From the NCBI GenBank assembly GCA_023419655.1, contig JAEZXP010000174.1:1-25753 (forward strand): DNA of 25,753 bases, in the 5' to 3' direction. Of this stretch, positions 13,690-22,697 are shown piece after piece. A program made the position numbers and the translations under genes. This stretch comes from Bacillota bacterium (GTDB lineage: Bacteria; Bacillota; Clostridia; Lachnospirales; Lachnospiraceae). The notes beneath the pieces are model-generated. The model was not told the DNA's origin. It was given only the letters and a program-made list of their open reading frames with translations, and did not search any database. The first letter of the stretch is position 1. Each line of letters begins with the position of its first letter.

Positions 13690-15560
13690 CACGCCGTATA
13701 ATACTGCGCCTGTGCGTTCCACAGTTCGTAATATTTCCCCCTTGCGTCGGCAACCAGCTCGTCGTGGCTGCCACGCTGAATCAACCGTCCCTCATGAAAT
13801 ACGGCAATATTCTGGCAGAAGCGGCAGGACGACAGACGGTGTGAGATGAATACCGCCGTCTTCCCGTCCACAATCTCATTCATCCGGCTATAGACCTCGA
13901 ATTCTGCAATCGGGTCGAGTGCGGCCGTCGGTTCATCGAGAATGATGAACGCCGCATCTTTGTAAAGCGCCCGTGCAAGCGCAATCTTCTGCGCTTCACC
14001 GCCAGATACATCGACACCGCCCTCGTCAAAGTCCTTATACAGGCTGGTTTCAAGTCCTGCTGTCAGCTCACGTAATCGCTGTGTAAAGCCCACACCGTCC
14101 AAACAAGACGTCGCCTTCTTCCCATCATACGAAACCTTCGACGCCACATTCTGCCCAAGACCGAAAGAAATCAATTGAAAATCCTGAAACACGACAGGGA
14201 AGATGGACATGTATTCATGGTAATTGTATTTGCGAATGTTCATTCCATTCAGTAATATTTCTCCTTCGGTCGGGTCGTACATCCGGCACAGCAATTTAAT
14301 GAAAGTAGTCTTACCGCTGCCGTTCATGCCGACCACGGCAAGCCGCTCGCCCACGTCAAACTTCAACGATACATTCCTCAGGGCGTACTCGTTTTGCCCC
14401 GGATACCGGAACGACACATTCTGGAACTCGATTTCATGTTTTATATCAGCGCGCTTCTCCACCGGTAAACTGCCTTGATACATATCATTCGGCATATCCA
14501 GTAATTCGAATGTTGTACGCAGGAACGATGCGTTATTACGAAAGTCACCAAATGCTTCCATCAGAGCGGCAACACTACCGGAAAGTGACGTAATCACGCC
14601 GATATACTGTGCAACAGAACCAATTCCGAATGCACCGCCCAGCGCTTTTAGACATACAAAGACATAGGCAATTCCGGTAAATACTTGTGAGAGCGCTCCA
14701 GATAAAGCAAAAAGCCCACCCATTGGTCCGCGTCCGGCTTTCGCAATTAAAGATTTCGGGCCAAAACCAACGTAATGCTCCAACATCTTCATGCTTAATT
14801 TATCTTGCCGATAGATTCGTACATCCAGTGCACGCTGACCCCCGCTCATGCTATATCCGTAGAAACTGTGGATACGGTTGCCGAATTTAGATTCCTCTGC
14901 GAACTTTACCCAATAACTGCTTCCTTTTGTTGAAAGCACCGGGGCAATCAAAGTGATAAGTAACATCACGGCAACAATGGCGGCGATAAACAAAGGACTG
15001 TTCAGAACAGTAAGCCGCCCTCCGCTCTCCGGTACACGAAGAACAAATAACGGCGTAATCAGGACTGCCGCTGCGATGATACTGACTACCGCATATGTTA
15101 TTTTTGAATAAACCCACATCAGCAGCCGCAGCCCATACCAGCCCATGATATCATTCTGGCGTATCTGATACAGCAAGTCTTGCGTATACTGGTTGTCCAC
15201 GGAGCGAAAATCCATCGAGACGAATTTGTCAGCATAAATCTTTCTAAGATTATAGAATTGCAATGCGTTATGATAGTTTTTCCATCTTCGCAGTCCGGCG
15301 CTTGCCATTGCGAGGACTGCAGCAGATAATACCGTTACAATCACCAGAATGGTTAAGGTATGCTTATCCCGTGCTCCGGCAAGTTCGCTGATAATCCTGG
15401 CCCCCAGATAGATTCCTACATAAGGGGAAAGACCATCTATAATAGAAGATAATGTAATGGCCACAAATGCTTTCGGATTCACTTTCCACCAGATTTGATA
15501 ACCACGCATACTTAATTGCAATGCTTCACGAAAGGATACTTTCTTTTTGTCCTTGCTCAT
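13689..15560 (-). CDS. ABC exporter half-transporter, second subunit (TMD-NBD, 623 aa)
   Basis: Fused membrane and ATPase half-transporter that should pair with the gene upstream to form a heterodimeric exporter of drugs, lipids or peptides. The N-terminal half has about six membrane helices (to ~residue 330). The nucleotide-binding domain has Walker A GMNGSGKTT (K417), signature VSGGEAQKIALARAL, Walker B FIILDEPTAALD with the catalytic Glu, and the H-loop ISHRLSS. Both subunits keep a catalytic Glu, unlike many heterodimers in which one site is degenerate. The start lies inside the end of the first subunit gene (35-nt overlap), with AGGGGTGGAGGAG before the ATG. There is no C39 peptidase domain, so processing of a leader peptide is not indicated. 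The substrate is unknown. Confidence 0.93.
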   Translation of the reverse strand: MSKDKKKVSFREALQLSMRGYQIWWKVNPKAFVAITLSSIIDGLSPYVGIYLGARIISELAGARDKHTLTILVIVTVLSAAVLAMASAGLRRWKNYHNALQFYNLRKIYADKFVSMDFRSVDNQYTQDLLYQIRQNDIMGWYGLRLLMWVYSKITYAVVSIIAAAVLITPLFVLRVPESGGRLTVLNSPLFIAAIVAVMLLITLIAPVLSTKGSSYWVKFAEESKFGNRIHSFYGYSMSGGQRALDVRIYRQDKLSMKMLEHYVGFGPKSLIAKAGRGPMGGLFALSGALSQVFTGIAYVFVCLKALGGAFGIGSVAQYIGVITSLSGSVAALMEAFGDFRNNASFLRTTFELLDMPNDMYQGSLPVEKRADIKHEIEFQNVSFRYPGQNEYALRNVSLKFDVGERLAVVGMNGSGKTTFIKLLCRMYDPTEGEILLNGMNIRKYNYHEYMSIFPVVFQDFQLISFGLGQNVASKVSYDGKKATSCLDGVGFTQRLRELTAGLETSLYKDFDEGGVDVSGGEAQKIALARALYKDAAFIILDEPTAALDPIAEFEVYSRMNEIVDGKTAVFISHRLSSCRFCQNIAVFHEGRLIQRGSHDELVADARGKYYELWNAQAQYYTA

Positions 15561-17367
15561 TCTCCTCCACCCCTTCCTTATAATATCTGCTTTGAATCTC
15601 GAATAATTCTGCGTACTTAGCGCCCTTCGCCATCAACGAGTCGTGTGTTCCTTCTTCTGCAATCCGATTCCCATCAATTAGAATAATTCGGTCGCAGAAA
15701 CGTGTGGATGCCAGACGATGGGAAATATAAATCGCCGTTCTTTTGCTCGTTAATTCGTTATACTTGTTATACATATCACTCTCGGCAATTGGGTCAAGTG
15801 AGGCAGTCGGTTCATCCAGCACGATGATGGGTGCATCCTTATACAGCGCACGTGCAAGCATAAGCCGCTGTGTTTCCCCGCCGGATAGTTCGACCGCATC
15901 TTCATATACGGAATTTCCCAGATGTGTGTCGTACCCATTCGGAAGCCGTTTAATTCTCTCGGTCATTCCGGCTTTTGCAGCGCATGATTTCAGCTTATCC
16001 ATATCAATATGTTCAAAATCCTGTGCGATATTCTCAGCAATTGTTCCGGCAAGCAGGGAAAAATCTTGGAATACCGCCGAGAAATGCCGATAATAATCCC
16101 TTCGGTTGTATTTGCGAATATCCTCTCCATTCAAGAGAATTGCTCCCTCGGTTGGATCATAAAAGCCACAGAGCAATTTCACCAAAGTGGTTTTCCCTGC
16201 TCCGTTCAACCCCACGACCGCCAGCTTTTCCCCTGCCTGAATCGTCAGATTTAACTGCTCCAGCGTATTCTTGTCCGCACCCGGATATCGGAAGGATACA
16301 TTCTTTAATTCTATCCGGTATGGTTTCTTGGTATCCGGCTCCAGGTGTTCACCATCCTCAAAGTGAAATATCTCCGGATACTCTAGAAATTCCCTTAAGG
16401 CAGTCAGGTCCATACTCTGTCTATAAAGCTTTGAAACTTCTGTCAGAATACCATTCACCCATGCCGTAAATCCACCGACCGCCGTGAAATAAAGCAGAAA
16501 CTGTGCCGCAGAAAGTCCATTATTTAATACCATTCGGATGATAAAGAAATACGCCACACCATTCCGTGCGACTGTGAGTATCACATCGACGGCGTCCGCC
16601 CATATATAAATCTTTTCGCCGCGTGCGACAAAGTCTTGATAAAGCCGATATGTACTTTTATAAACATCCTCAAGCCAGCCTTTCATGCCAAAGATACGAA
16701 TATCCTTCGCAATCGTGTGGTCGCTTGCTTTATCATTCAAGTAATTCATCTTCCTTGAGTAATCGGCATCCTCATCCCTGTGGCGAAAACCCCAGCCATT
16801 CAGATGGTTGTTAATGAAGAATCCTGTTAATGTCGTCACTAACACAAGCCCGATTACCAATGGGTTGAGCGATGCAAGAAGCAGCAGGTAGATTACAAAT
16901 CCTGCCGTATTCTTTAATAAGTCAGTAAAGGTATTCCATATCTCTTGTGTTGCTTTGTCAGTCCCATTTACCGTCTGATACGATTTTTCAAGCATGCGCT
17001 GTATGTCTTGATTATCCCTGTTCGGATAAGACATGACCATAATCTTTTCTTGAATCATCGCAAGAATATTCTGCCGTAACTCAAACCGTCCGAATCTTCT
17101 GTTTAAACCCACATACTCCCTTGCTGCATACACCACCATGAGCCCGGCGGTGAACAGCAAAATCAATGTGAGCAGCCTGCCAACGGATACATTCTCCTGA
17201 ATCGCACCGAGTATCGTGGGTGCGGCGTACAGTCCGATTAGGTTCGTACCTACCCCCAATGCGGCAAGTACCACAATCGGCCAAAGTACATTCTTCTGGT
17301 GCCGCCACGCCATCTTAATCATGAATCCGCTGTTTTGAAATATATTGTATTTCGGTTTTACAGCCAT
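15526..17367 (-). CDS. ABC exporter half-transporter, first subunit (TMD-NBD, 613 aa)
   Basis: First half of the heterodimeric exporter. About six membrane helices lie in residues 20-320 (the first near KNVLWPIVVLAALGVGTNLI). The nucleotide-binding domain has Walker A GLNGAGKTT (K392), signature LSGGETQRLMLARAL, Walker B IIVLDEPTASLD and H-loop ISHRLAS. It ends in a charged tail that overlaps the start of the second subunit gene. GGAGG lies 7 nt before the ATG at 17367. It is preceded by a short methyltransferase-like remnant (17391-17531) on the same strand, 23 nt away, and faces away from the AraC-type regulators beyond, which might control it. A weak promoter candidate (TTGGCA, 17 nt, TATGTA) lies inside the remnant. 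Confidence 0.93.
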   Translation of the reverse strand: MAVKPKYNIFQNSGFMIKMAWRHQKNVLWPIVVLAALGVGTNLIGLYAAPTILGAIQENVSVGRLLTLILLFTAGLMVVYAAREYVGLNRRFGRFELRQNILAMIQEKIMVMSYPNRDNQDIQRMLEKSYQTVNGTDKATQEIWNTFTDLLKNTAGFVIYLLLLASLNPLVIGLVLVTTLTGFFINNHLNGWGFRHRDEDADYSRKMNYLNDKASDHTIAKDIRIFGMKGWLEDVYKSTYRLYQDFVARGEKIYIWADAVDVILTVARNGVAYFFIIRMVLNNGLSAAQFLLYFTAVGGFTAWVNGILTEVSKLYRQSMDLTALREFLEYPEIFHFEDGEHLEPDTKKPYRIELKNVSFRYPGADKNTLEQLNLTIQAGEKLAVVGLNGAGKTTLVKLLCGFYDPTEGAILLNGEDIRKYNRRDYYRHFSAVFQDFSLLAGTIAENIAQDFEHIDMDKLKSCAAKAGMTERIKRLPNGYDTHLGNSVYEDAVELSGGETQRLMLARALYKDAPIIVLDEPTASLDPIAESDMYNKYNELTSKRTAIYISHRLASTRFCDRIILIDGNRIAEEGTHDSLMAKGAKYAELFEIQSRYYKEGVEENEQGQKESILS

Positions 17368-17390
17368 TTAGTTCCCTCCCTTTTCCCTCA

Positions 17391-17531
17391 TTACATACAT
17401 CGTATTTGATTGTGTGCCAATGCAAGCATAAGCCCACCGGAACATTCTGGCCGTATCCTGTCATAATTCACAACGCACCCATCAACGTGTTTCCTTTTAT
17501 TAAGCTCCCATCCCGTTCCCATATCCGTCAT
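17391..17531 (-). pseudogene. Truncated methyltransferase N-terminus (46 codons)
   Basis: A 46-codon frame with a good ribosome site (AAGGGG, 6 nt, ATG). It contains GWELNKRKHVDGCVVNYDR followed by IRPEC; W-x-LNKRxHFD...NYDxIRPxYP is the usual start of a group of class I SAM methyltransferases. After IRPE the resemblance ends, and it stops at a TAA 23 nt before the ABC gene. It is most simply the front end of a methyltransferase gene cut off where the ABC operon joins. It is still likely to be translated and could serve as a leader for the operon. Other reading: a small secreted peptide (three Cys, one GG), which I think less likely. Confidence 0.4.
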
Positions 17532-17677
17532 TTTATTCCCCTTAATATCCTATTATCTGCATTTCAATTTCTTAAACAAAACCTTTTTAACTAAATTTTA
17601 CCACCAATATCGACAAAATGGAATATAAATTTACTTAAAGCAGATAAGATGTCCGTAGAATTGAAATCCTATAAAAG

Positions 17678-17725
17678 CAATTGCTATTTTCTTGCCCCTG
17701 AAATAAAATAAATATGTATACATTA
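17678..17725 (+). promoter_or_regulatory. Promoter module copy 1, before the AraC-methyltransferase fusion
   Basis: TTGCTA (17681-17686), a 17-nt spacer and TAAAAT (17704-17709), followed by the perfect palindrome ATGTATACAT at 17714-17723 near the expected transcription start. The 48-bp block recurs at 18998-19045 with 6 differences. It lies about 80 nt before the ATG at 17790. The rest of the 17532-17677 gap shows no gene. Confidence 0.65.
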
Positions 17726-17789
17726 AAATGCACCTAATGCAATGCTTCTTTCCTAAATTCTTGATATAAGTGTAACAGGAGGTGAGGTT

Positions 17790-18977
17790 ATGGATTGGCA
17801 GGAGCGTATGAACCAGGCACTTGATTATATTGAAAATAATCTATCCCGTGATATTGATTATTGTATAGCCGCAAAGATAATGAACTGTTCGGAGTGGGAA
17901 TTTCGCCGAATCTTTTCTTTTTTTGCTCAAATTCCATTATCCGAATATATTCGCCGCAGACGATTAACGATGGCCGCAGCTGATGTTAAAAAAGGCGAAA
18001 AAATAATTGATGTTGCCATCCGCTATGGTTATGATTCTCAATCCGCTTTTTCAAGAGCATTCAGCCGGTTGCACGGCGTAGCGCCGTCCCTGGCCCGAGA
18101 TGAGAATACAACGCTTAAAGCATTCCCACGCCTGACCTTCAAACTTATATTAATGGAGGGAACTGCTGTGGAAAAGAATAATGGCAGCAGAACAAACATT
18201 ATAGGTGCCGGAGAAGTGGGTTACGCAATTTCAGTTGATGAAGACAAGCATACGATTTATAAAACAAATAGCTCTTTTTGGGATACGAAAGGAAATGAGG
18301 TTATCGGCACAACTGCACTTCCTTTGTATGGAGCATTTGTTTCAGAAGAAAAATGTCATCTCTTTGGCGATGTGACTGGAAAAACGCTGTTGGAAATAGG
18401 CTGCGGAACCGGTCAATCTCTGCGGTATCACGGTGAACGCAAAGCTTCTGAGCTATGGGGCATCGATATTTCCGAAAACCAAATTGAAAAGGCCAGGCAG
18501 CATTTATCCTCGTATGGCTTTTCGGCGAAACTAATCTGTTCTCCCATGGAAGAAGACTGCGGCATCCCGGTGAATTATTTTGACTACGTTTATTCGATTT
18601 ATGGCATAGGCTGGGCTACCAATCTCGAGGGAACTTTTTACCGGATTGCCTCTTATCTGAAAAAAGACGGTGTATTTATTTTCAGCTGGTCTCACCCAAT
18701 ACACAAATGCGTTGCCGTCGAAAACGATGCCCTTTCCTTTAAAAAATGTTATTTTGACGAATCCTGGTATTCCGTATCTCTTGAGGGAGGCTCGATATCT
18801 TTGTCGGACCGAAAGCTGTCAACTTATATCAATGCATTAACAAAGGCAGGGTTTTTTATTGAGGAGATGATTGAAGAATCTGACGATGATATTATTCAAT
18901 CAAATAAAGACAGTGACTTTGCCAAAAAGGCCAAAATGCTTCCTGTAACATTTGTAATCAAAGCAAGAAAATTGTAG
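17790..18977 (+). CDS. AraC-type HTH fused to a class I SAM methyltransferase
   Basis: A 395-aa two-part protein. Residues 1-106 are an AraC/XylS DNA-binding domain at the N-terminus: first helix-turn-helix around DYCIAAKIMNCSEWEFRRIF (23-42), second around VAIRYGYDSQSAFSRAFSRL (75-94). The part after it in known relatives is usually a GyrI-like effector domain; here residues ~127-395 are a methyltransferase with motif I LLEIGCGTGQSL (~200-211), the acidic GIDISENQIEKA and FDYVYSIYGIGW. AGGAGGTGAGG precedes the ATG. Inside the gene, GGAGGG followed 7 nt later by an in-frame GTG (18168-18170, VEKNNG) could start a free methyltransferase of 269 aa. Either the protein is a true fusion that senses by methylation, or two genes have merged. 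Methyl acceptor unknown. Confidence 0.85.
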   Translation: MDWQERMNQALDYIENNLSRDIDYCIAAKIMNCSEWEFRRIFSFFAQIPLSEYIRRRRLTMAAADVKKGEKIIDVAIRYGYDSQSAFSRAFSRLHGVAPSLARDENTTLKAFPRLTFKLILMEGTAVEKNNGSRTNIIGAGEVGYAISVDEDKHTIYKTNSSFWDTKGNEVIGTTALPLYGAFVSEEKCHLFGDVTGKTLLEIGCGTGQSLRYHGERKASELWGIDISENQIEKARQHLSSYGFSAKLICSPMEEDCGIPVNYFDYVYSIYGIGWATNLEGTFYRIASYLKKDGVFIFSWSHPIHKCVAVENDALSFKKCYFDESWYSVSLEGGSISLSDRKLSTYINALTKAGFFIEEMIEESDDDIIQSNKDSDFAKKAKMLPVTFVIKARKL

Positions 18978-18997
18978 TCCGTCTCATAACTCAAAAA

Positions 18998-19045
18998 CAA
19001 TTGCTATTTTTCTTCCCTTGAAATAAAATAACTATGTACACATTA
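18998..19045 (+). promoter_or_regulatory. Promoter module copy 2, before the second AraC regulator
   Basis: TTGCTA (19001-19006), a 17-nt spacer and TAAAAT (19024-19029), then ATGTACACAT (19034-19043), an almost perfect palindrome. 42 of 48 bases match copy 1 at 17678-17725. The -10 box ends 37 nt before the chosen ATG at 19067, so the transcript has a short leader. Confidence 0.65.
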
Positions 19046-19066
19046 CTTTTTTTCGGGGAGCCTCGT

Positions 19067-19852
19067 ATGTATATCCATTCGATTAAACTTGATAATCGCA
19101 GCGATAAGAATTTCCGTATAGAAAAAGCACACGGTCTTATCGACTACGTTTATCTTGTCATAAAAACACCCTGTGTTCTGGCGATACGAACACAGGTGTA
19201 TTCCATTGCCTCTCCTACCGCAATACTTATCGATTCCCATACTCCATATAAATATACTTCGCTGAGTGATGATTACGAAGACGATTATTTTCATTTTGCA
19301 ATAAAGGATAAAGAATCATTCATCGGGGAATTGACCTTTCCTTTCAACTCCCCTGTTACCTTATCTGATTACAAACCCGTTTCAGATATATTAAGGCTTA
19401 TACGTGAGGAATTTATACAGCAGAATGAATACCCTCAAAGTGAGGAGGTTCTTTTCCTGTTAACAAAATACCTGATGATAAAGACCGGACAGCAATGGAA
19501 TAAAATGAATTACCATGACAGAGAAGCACCACATTATGAACAGCTGGTGAAATTGCGGGAACAAATCATGGTTCATCCCGACAAGAACTGGACGATTAAT
19601 GAACTGGCGGAAAGTGTCCATTTATCCATTGCCTATTTTCAGGTGTTGTACAAAAGGACCTTTGGTACCACCTGTATAAATGATGTAATTGAAGCACGAA
19701 TCTCTCACGCCAAGGAATTGCTGTTATCTACAAATTATTCTGTAAATGAGATTTCTAAACTACTGGGATACAACGAGGTCTATCATTTTATACGCCAATT
19801 TAAGAAAATTGTTGGGCTGACCCCCGGCTCTTTTAGGAAGAAAATGATATGA
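19067..19852 (+). CDS. AraC-family transcriptional regulator
   Basis: A 261-aa regulator with an N-terminal sensor domain (cupin-like, about 1-150: PTAILIDSHTPYKYTS is the usual cupin strand segment) and a C-terminal AraC HTH pair: WTINELAESVHLSIAYFQVL (helix-turn-helix 1) and SVNEISKLLGYNEVYHFIRQ then FKKIVGLTPGSFRK (helix-turn-helix 2). The start at 19067 has GGGGAG 6 nt upstream; the in-frame ATG at 19034 lies inside the promoter repeat and is rejected. It is followed after 249 nt by the GH43 gene in the same direction, so a sugar-responsive activator of that enzyme is a fair guess, not shown. No strong terminator was seen after it. Confidence 0.9.
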   Translation: MYIHSIKLDNRSDKNFRIEKAHGLIDYVYLVIKTPCVLAIRTQVYSIASPTAILIDSHTPYKYTSLSDDYEDDYFHFAIKDKESFIGELTFPFNSPVTLSDYKPVSDILRLIREEFIQQNEYPQSEEVLFLLTKYLMIKTGQQWNKMNYHDREAPHYEQLVKLREQIMVHPDKNWTINELAESVHLSIAYFQVLYKRTFGTTCINDVIEARISHAKELLLSTNYSVNEISKLLGYNEVYHFIRQFKKIVGLTPGSFRKKMI

Positions 19853-20019
19853 AGCATATCCAATAAGCTTTTATATTGACATATAATATGATGTATAGAT
19901 AAATAAAAACACAATAATAATTCAATTTATAAGTTGTTTTTATTTCTTATACTCTATTAACCCCATACTGTATCTGCTTTTCTTATATTCTCCATTGAGA
20001 GAATTATATGCTTATTTTA

Positions 20020-20028
20020 TGTTATAAT
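20020..20028 (+). promoter_or_regulatory. Extended -10 promoter of the GH43 gene
   Basis: TGTTATAAT is a TGn-TATAAT extended -10 element. No good -35 box is found at 16-18 nt, which fits extended -10 promoters or dependence on an activator such as the upstream AraC protein. The leader is about 65 nt, with AAGGAGGT before the ATG. Another possible -35 (TTGACA, 19876-19881) lies farther up with only a poor -10 (ATAAAT). Confidence 0.5.
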
Positions 20029-20101
20029 ATCTCATTGAAAACCTTCTCCTTGTTTTGTATGGTTGTACTAAGGTATTAATTCCCATAAAGGAGGTATCAT
20101 C

Positions 20102-22654
20102 ATGTCAAAACGCATTCTCGCAGCCCTGTGTTGTCTTACGCTTATCCTGATGTTTGTTCCGCTTAAGGCTTCGGCCGCTAGTTTAGAACCCATCACTTTC
20201 AGCTTTACCGATGCTCATATGTCTGCACTGGAGGAATCCGGAACGGCCTTTACTCCCGAGCCAAATGTCATAGGCAGTATCGTCAACGATGAGCTCGATT
20301 ATGACGGCGACGGCGCGGCATATAAGGTCAGTCATATCCCCGGCAAGGACTACACTGCCACACCAAACGGCGTCAAATTAGAGCCGGGTACTCCTCTCTC
20401 CGGCGAAGTAGAATGGACCATCTCCGCCTGGGTCTATGTTCCTTCTGCCGGCAATAAAGATGTTGCCGGAAAACAGAACCTAATCGGCGGCAGTATCCTT
20501 ATCAACGGCAATTCCGCAAGCAACAATCATAAATTTCCGACCAATGCCGATGAGGCCGGTACGATTATTTATGACACATGGATGAATGTGGTTATGAAGG
20601 TTCCCGTCCTAGGTGAGAATATCAATTTTATTCATTTTCGGTTCTATACCAATGACCAGCCCACCCATCCCGAGGTCTGGTACTGGGATAACATCTCCGT
20701 TAAAATGACCGCCGACGCACCGGAAATCAAAACCTCTTCCCTGGACGACGGTTTCCTTACGGTGCCGTATGAGAAAGAGTTTGTTGCCGGAGGCAATCTG
20801 CCCATTACATGGTCCGTTAAGGACGGTGATTTACCCGTCGGTCTTACACTGTCTAAGGACGGTGTTCTCTCCGGTATTCCGGAAGAACTGGCGGATACAA
20901 CGGTGTCCATCGAGGCAAAAAACGACTTTGGAACGGATACAGTGGATTATCGAATTGTCATTAGCGAAACAGACAGCGCATTTCGTCTTTCTGAGACCTT
21001 AGGTAAATCCCCCGGAAGCTCAAATCCCATCATCACCCACAAATACGGCGCTGACCCATGGGCTATTGAATACGATGGCCGGCTCTATGTCTATATGACC
21101 GCAGATACCTATAATTATGATACGGAAGGCAATATCACCAGTGCCGTCTATGGTATTATCAAGCATATCAATGTCGTTTCTACCGCCGATATGGTTAATT
21201 GGACGGACCATGGCTCCATTCCGGTCGCCGGTACGGACGGCATTGCAAAATGGGCTAAAAACTCATGGGCACCCTGTGTCGTGCAGAAGAAGATAGACGG
21301 CAAGGATAAATTCTTCCTCTATTTTGCCAACAACGGCAGCGGTGTCGGTGTTATTGTCGGCGATAGCCCGGTCGGTCCATGGGCGGACCCCAACGGTAAG
21401 GCTCTTGTCGACCACAGCACCCCCAACTGCAACAGCAAATCCGTTCCCTGGTGTTTCGACCCCGGTGTATTCGTAGATGATGACGGCACCGGTTATCTAT
21501 ACTTTGGCGGCGGAATCGACGGCCTCAGCGCCTCGAATCCCAAATCCGCACGCGTCGTAAAGCTTAAGGATAATCTTACTGAAATCGACGGTATCCCTGA
21601 GGAGCTTGACCCGCCGTATTACTTCGAAGCATCCGCTATGCATAAGTATAACGGCAAATACTACTTCTCCTACAGCTCCAATTTTAACAGCCCGGGCGCT
21701 CTGGACGGTGTCAGGCCCGGCAGCGGGGATATCGGATATATGATGGGAGACAGCCCGATGGGACCGTTTACATACGGCGGAGTCGCCTTCCCGAATACAG
21801 GTGTTTTCGGCTTTGGCGGAGGCAATAACCATCATTGCCTGTTCTCCTTCAAAGACCAGTGGTATATCGCCTATCATACCCTGCTGGTATGGAAGGACGT
21901 CCAGGATAAAAACGGGCAGTATTACCGCTCAACCAGCATAGACAGACTAGAATATAATGCGGATGGCAGCCTCATCACTGCAACCGGTACCAGAGAGGGC
22001 ATACCACAGCTTCAAACGCTTGACCCTTACACCCGAATCGAGGCGGAGACCATCGCATGGAATGGCGGCATTGAGACAATAATGCAAGACCCCGCTATGG
22101 TAGAAAGTACAAATCTTTATGTTACAAGCATTGAGAATGGCGATTGGCTGTCCGTTTCACAGGCTGACCTTGGCAATACCGGTCCCATAGACCTCACCGT
22201 CCGTGCAGCCGGAAAGCGCGGCGGCATAATTGAGCTGCGTACAGGCTCTCCTGATCCGGACAGTGCAGAGAGCAAGCTGTTGGCCTCCCTGACAGTCGGT
22301 GCCGGAGACGGAACAACGTGGAATACTGAGACGGTTTCACTTTCTTCCGAGATTACAGGCACACAGGATTTATTCCTGGTATTCAAAGGCGACGCCAACC
22401 ACACCGAGCTGTTTGACTTGGATTGGTGGCAACTAAGCAGTGGCAGCAGTGATGCAGACACTACACCAGCGGCTGATGACACCTCCTCACCCGATGTTAC
22501 TCCTCCTGCTGCACCGGATGCACTGGAAGCCGGAAGCGAAACCCTTGAAGCAGACCAGAAAGCTCCGGTTGGTCTTCTGATTGGCTTATTTGCAGTTCTT
22601 GTATTATGTTCAGCCGGTATTGTAATTTTCATAAATAAACGTAAAAATAGATAA
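20102..22654 (+). CDS. Secreted, membrane-anchored multidomain GH43 enzyme (arabinoxylan-type)
   Basis: An 850-aa cell-surface glycoside hydrolase. Layout: signal peptide (1-25, ending KASA), CBM4_9-like carbohydrate-binding domain (~30-205), a cadherin/putative-Ig domain (~206-288; LPVGLTLSKDGVLSGIP is typical), GH43 five-blade propeller (~305-640), CBM6-like domain (~655-788, starting YTRIEAETIAW), an acidic/Pro/Thr linker and a C-terminal transmembrane anchor with the basic tail KRKNR. Catalytic triad of GH43 visible: D318 in GADPWA (base), D453 in CFDPGVF (pKa modulator), E509 in YFEASAMHK (acid). The SWAPC and YFEASAM blocks resemble XynD-type arabinoxylan arabinofuranohydrolases; xylosidase is possible. 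There is no LPxTG or dockerin, so anchoring is through the membrane helix. No transporter or other hydrolase gene is adjacent. Confidence 0.9.
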   Translation: MSKRILAALCCLTLILMFVPLKASAASLEPITFSFTDAHMSALEESGTAFTPEPNVIGSIVNDELDYDGDGAAYKVSHIPGKDYTATPNGVKLEPGTPLSGEVEWTISAWVYVPSAGNKDVAGKQNLIGGSILINGNSASNNHKFPTNADEAGTIIYDTWMNVVMKVPVLGENINFIHFRFYTNDQPTHPEVWYWDNISVKMTADAPEIKTSSLDDGFLTVPYEKEFVAGGNLPITWSVKDGDLPVGLTLSKDGVLSGIPEELADTTVSIEAKNDFGTDTVDYRIVISETDSAFRLSETLGKSPGSSNPIITHKYGADPWAIEYDGRLYVYMTADTYNYDTEGNITSAVYGIIKHINVVSTADMVNWTDHGSIPVAGTDGIAKWAKNSWAPCVVQKKIDGKDKFFLYFANNGSGVGVIVGDSPVGPWADPNGKALVDHSTPNCNSKSVPWCFDPGVFVDDDGTGYLYFGGGIDGLSASNPKSARVVKLKDNLTEIDGIPEELDPPYYFEASAMHKYNGKYYFSYSSNFNSPGALDGVRPGSGDIGYMMGDSPMGPFTYGGVAFPNTGVFGFGGGNNHHCLFSFKDQWYIAYHTLLVWKDVQDKNGQYYRSTSIDRLEYNADGSLITATGTREGIPQLQTLDPYTRIEAETIAWNGGIETIMQDPAMVESTNLYVTSIENGDWLSVSQADLGNTGPIDLTVRAAGKRGGIIELRTGSPDPDSAESKLLASLTVGAGDGTTWNTETVSLSSEITGTQDLFLVFKGDANHTELFDLDWWQLSSGSSDADTTPAADDTSSPDVTPPAAPDALEAGSETLEADQKAPVGLLIGLFAVLVLCSAGIVIFINKRKNR

Positions 22655-22697
22655 GATAGTTACATTCATTGCTTCACAAATAACATTATATATGAAA

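Noticed and set aside
17391..17531. Bacteriocin or RiPP precursor exported by the ABC pair
   Set aside because: The sequence resembles a methyltransferase N-terminus better, the exporter has no C39 peptidase domain, and no modifying enzyme gene is beside it.
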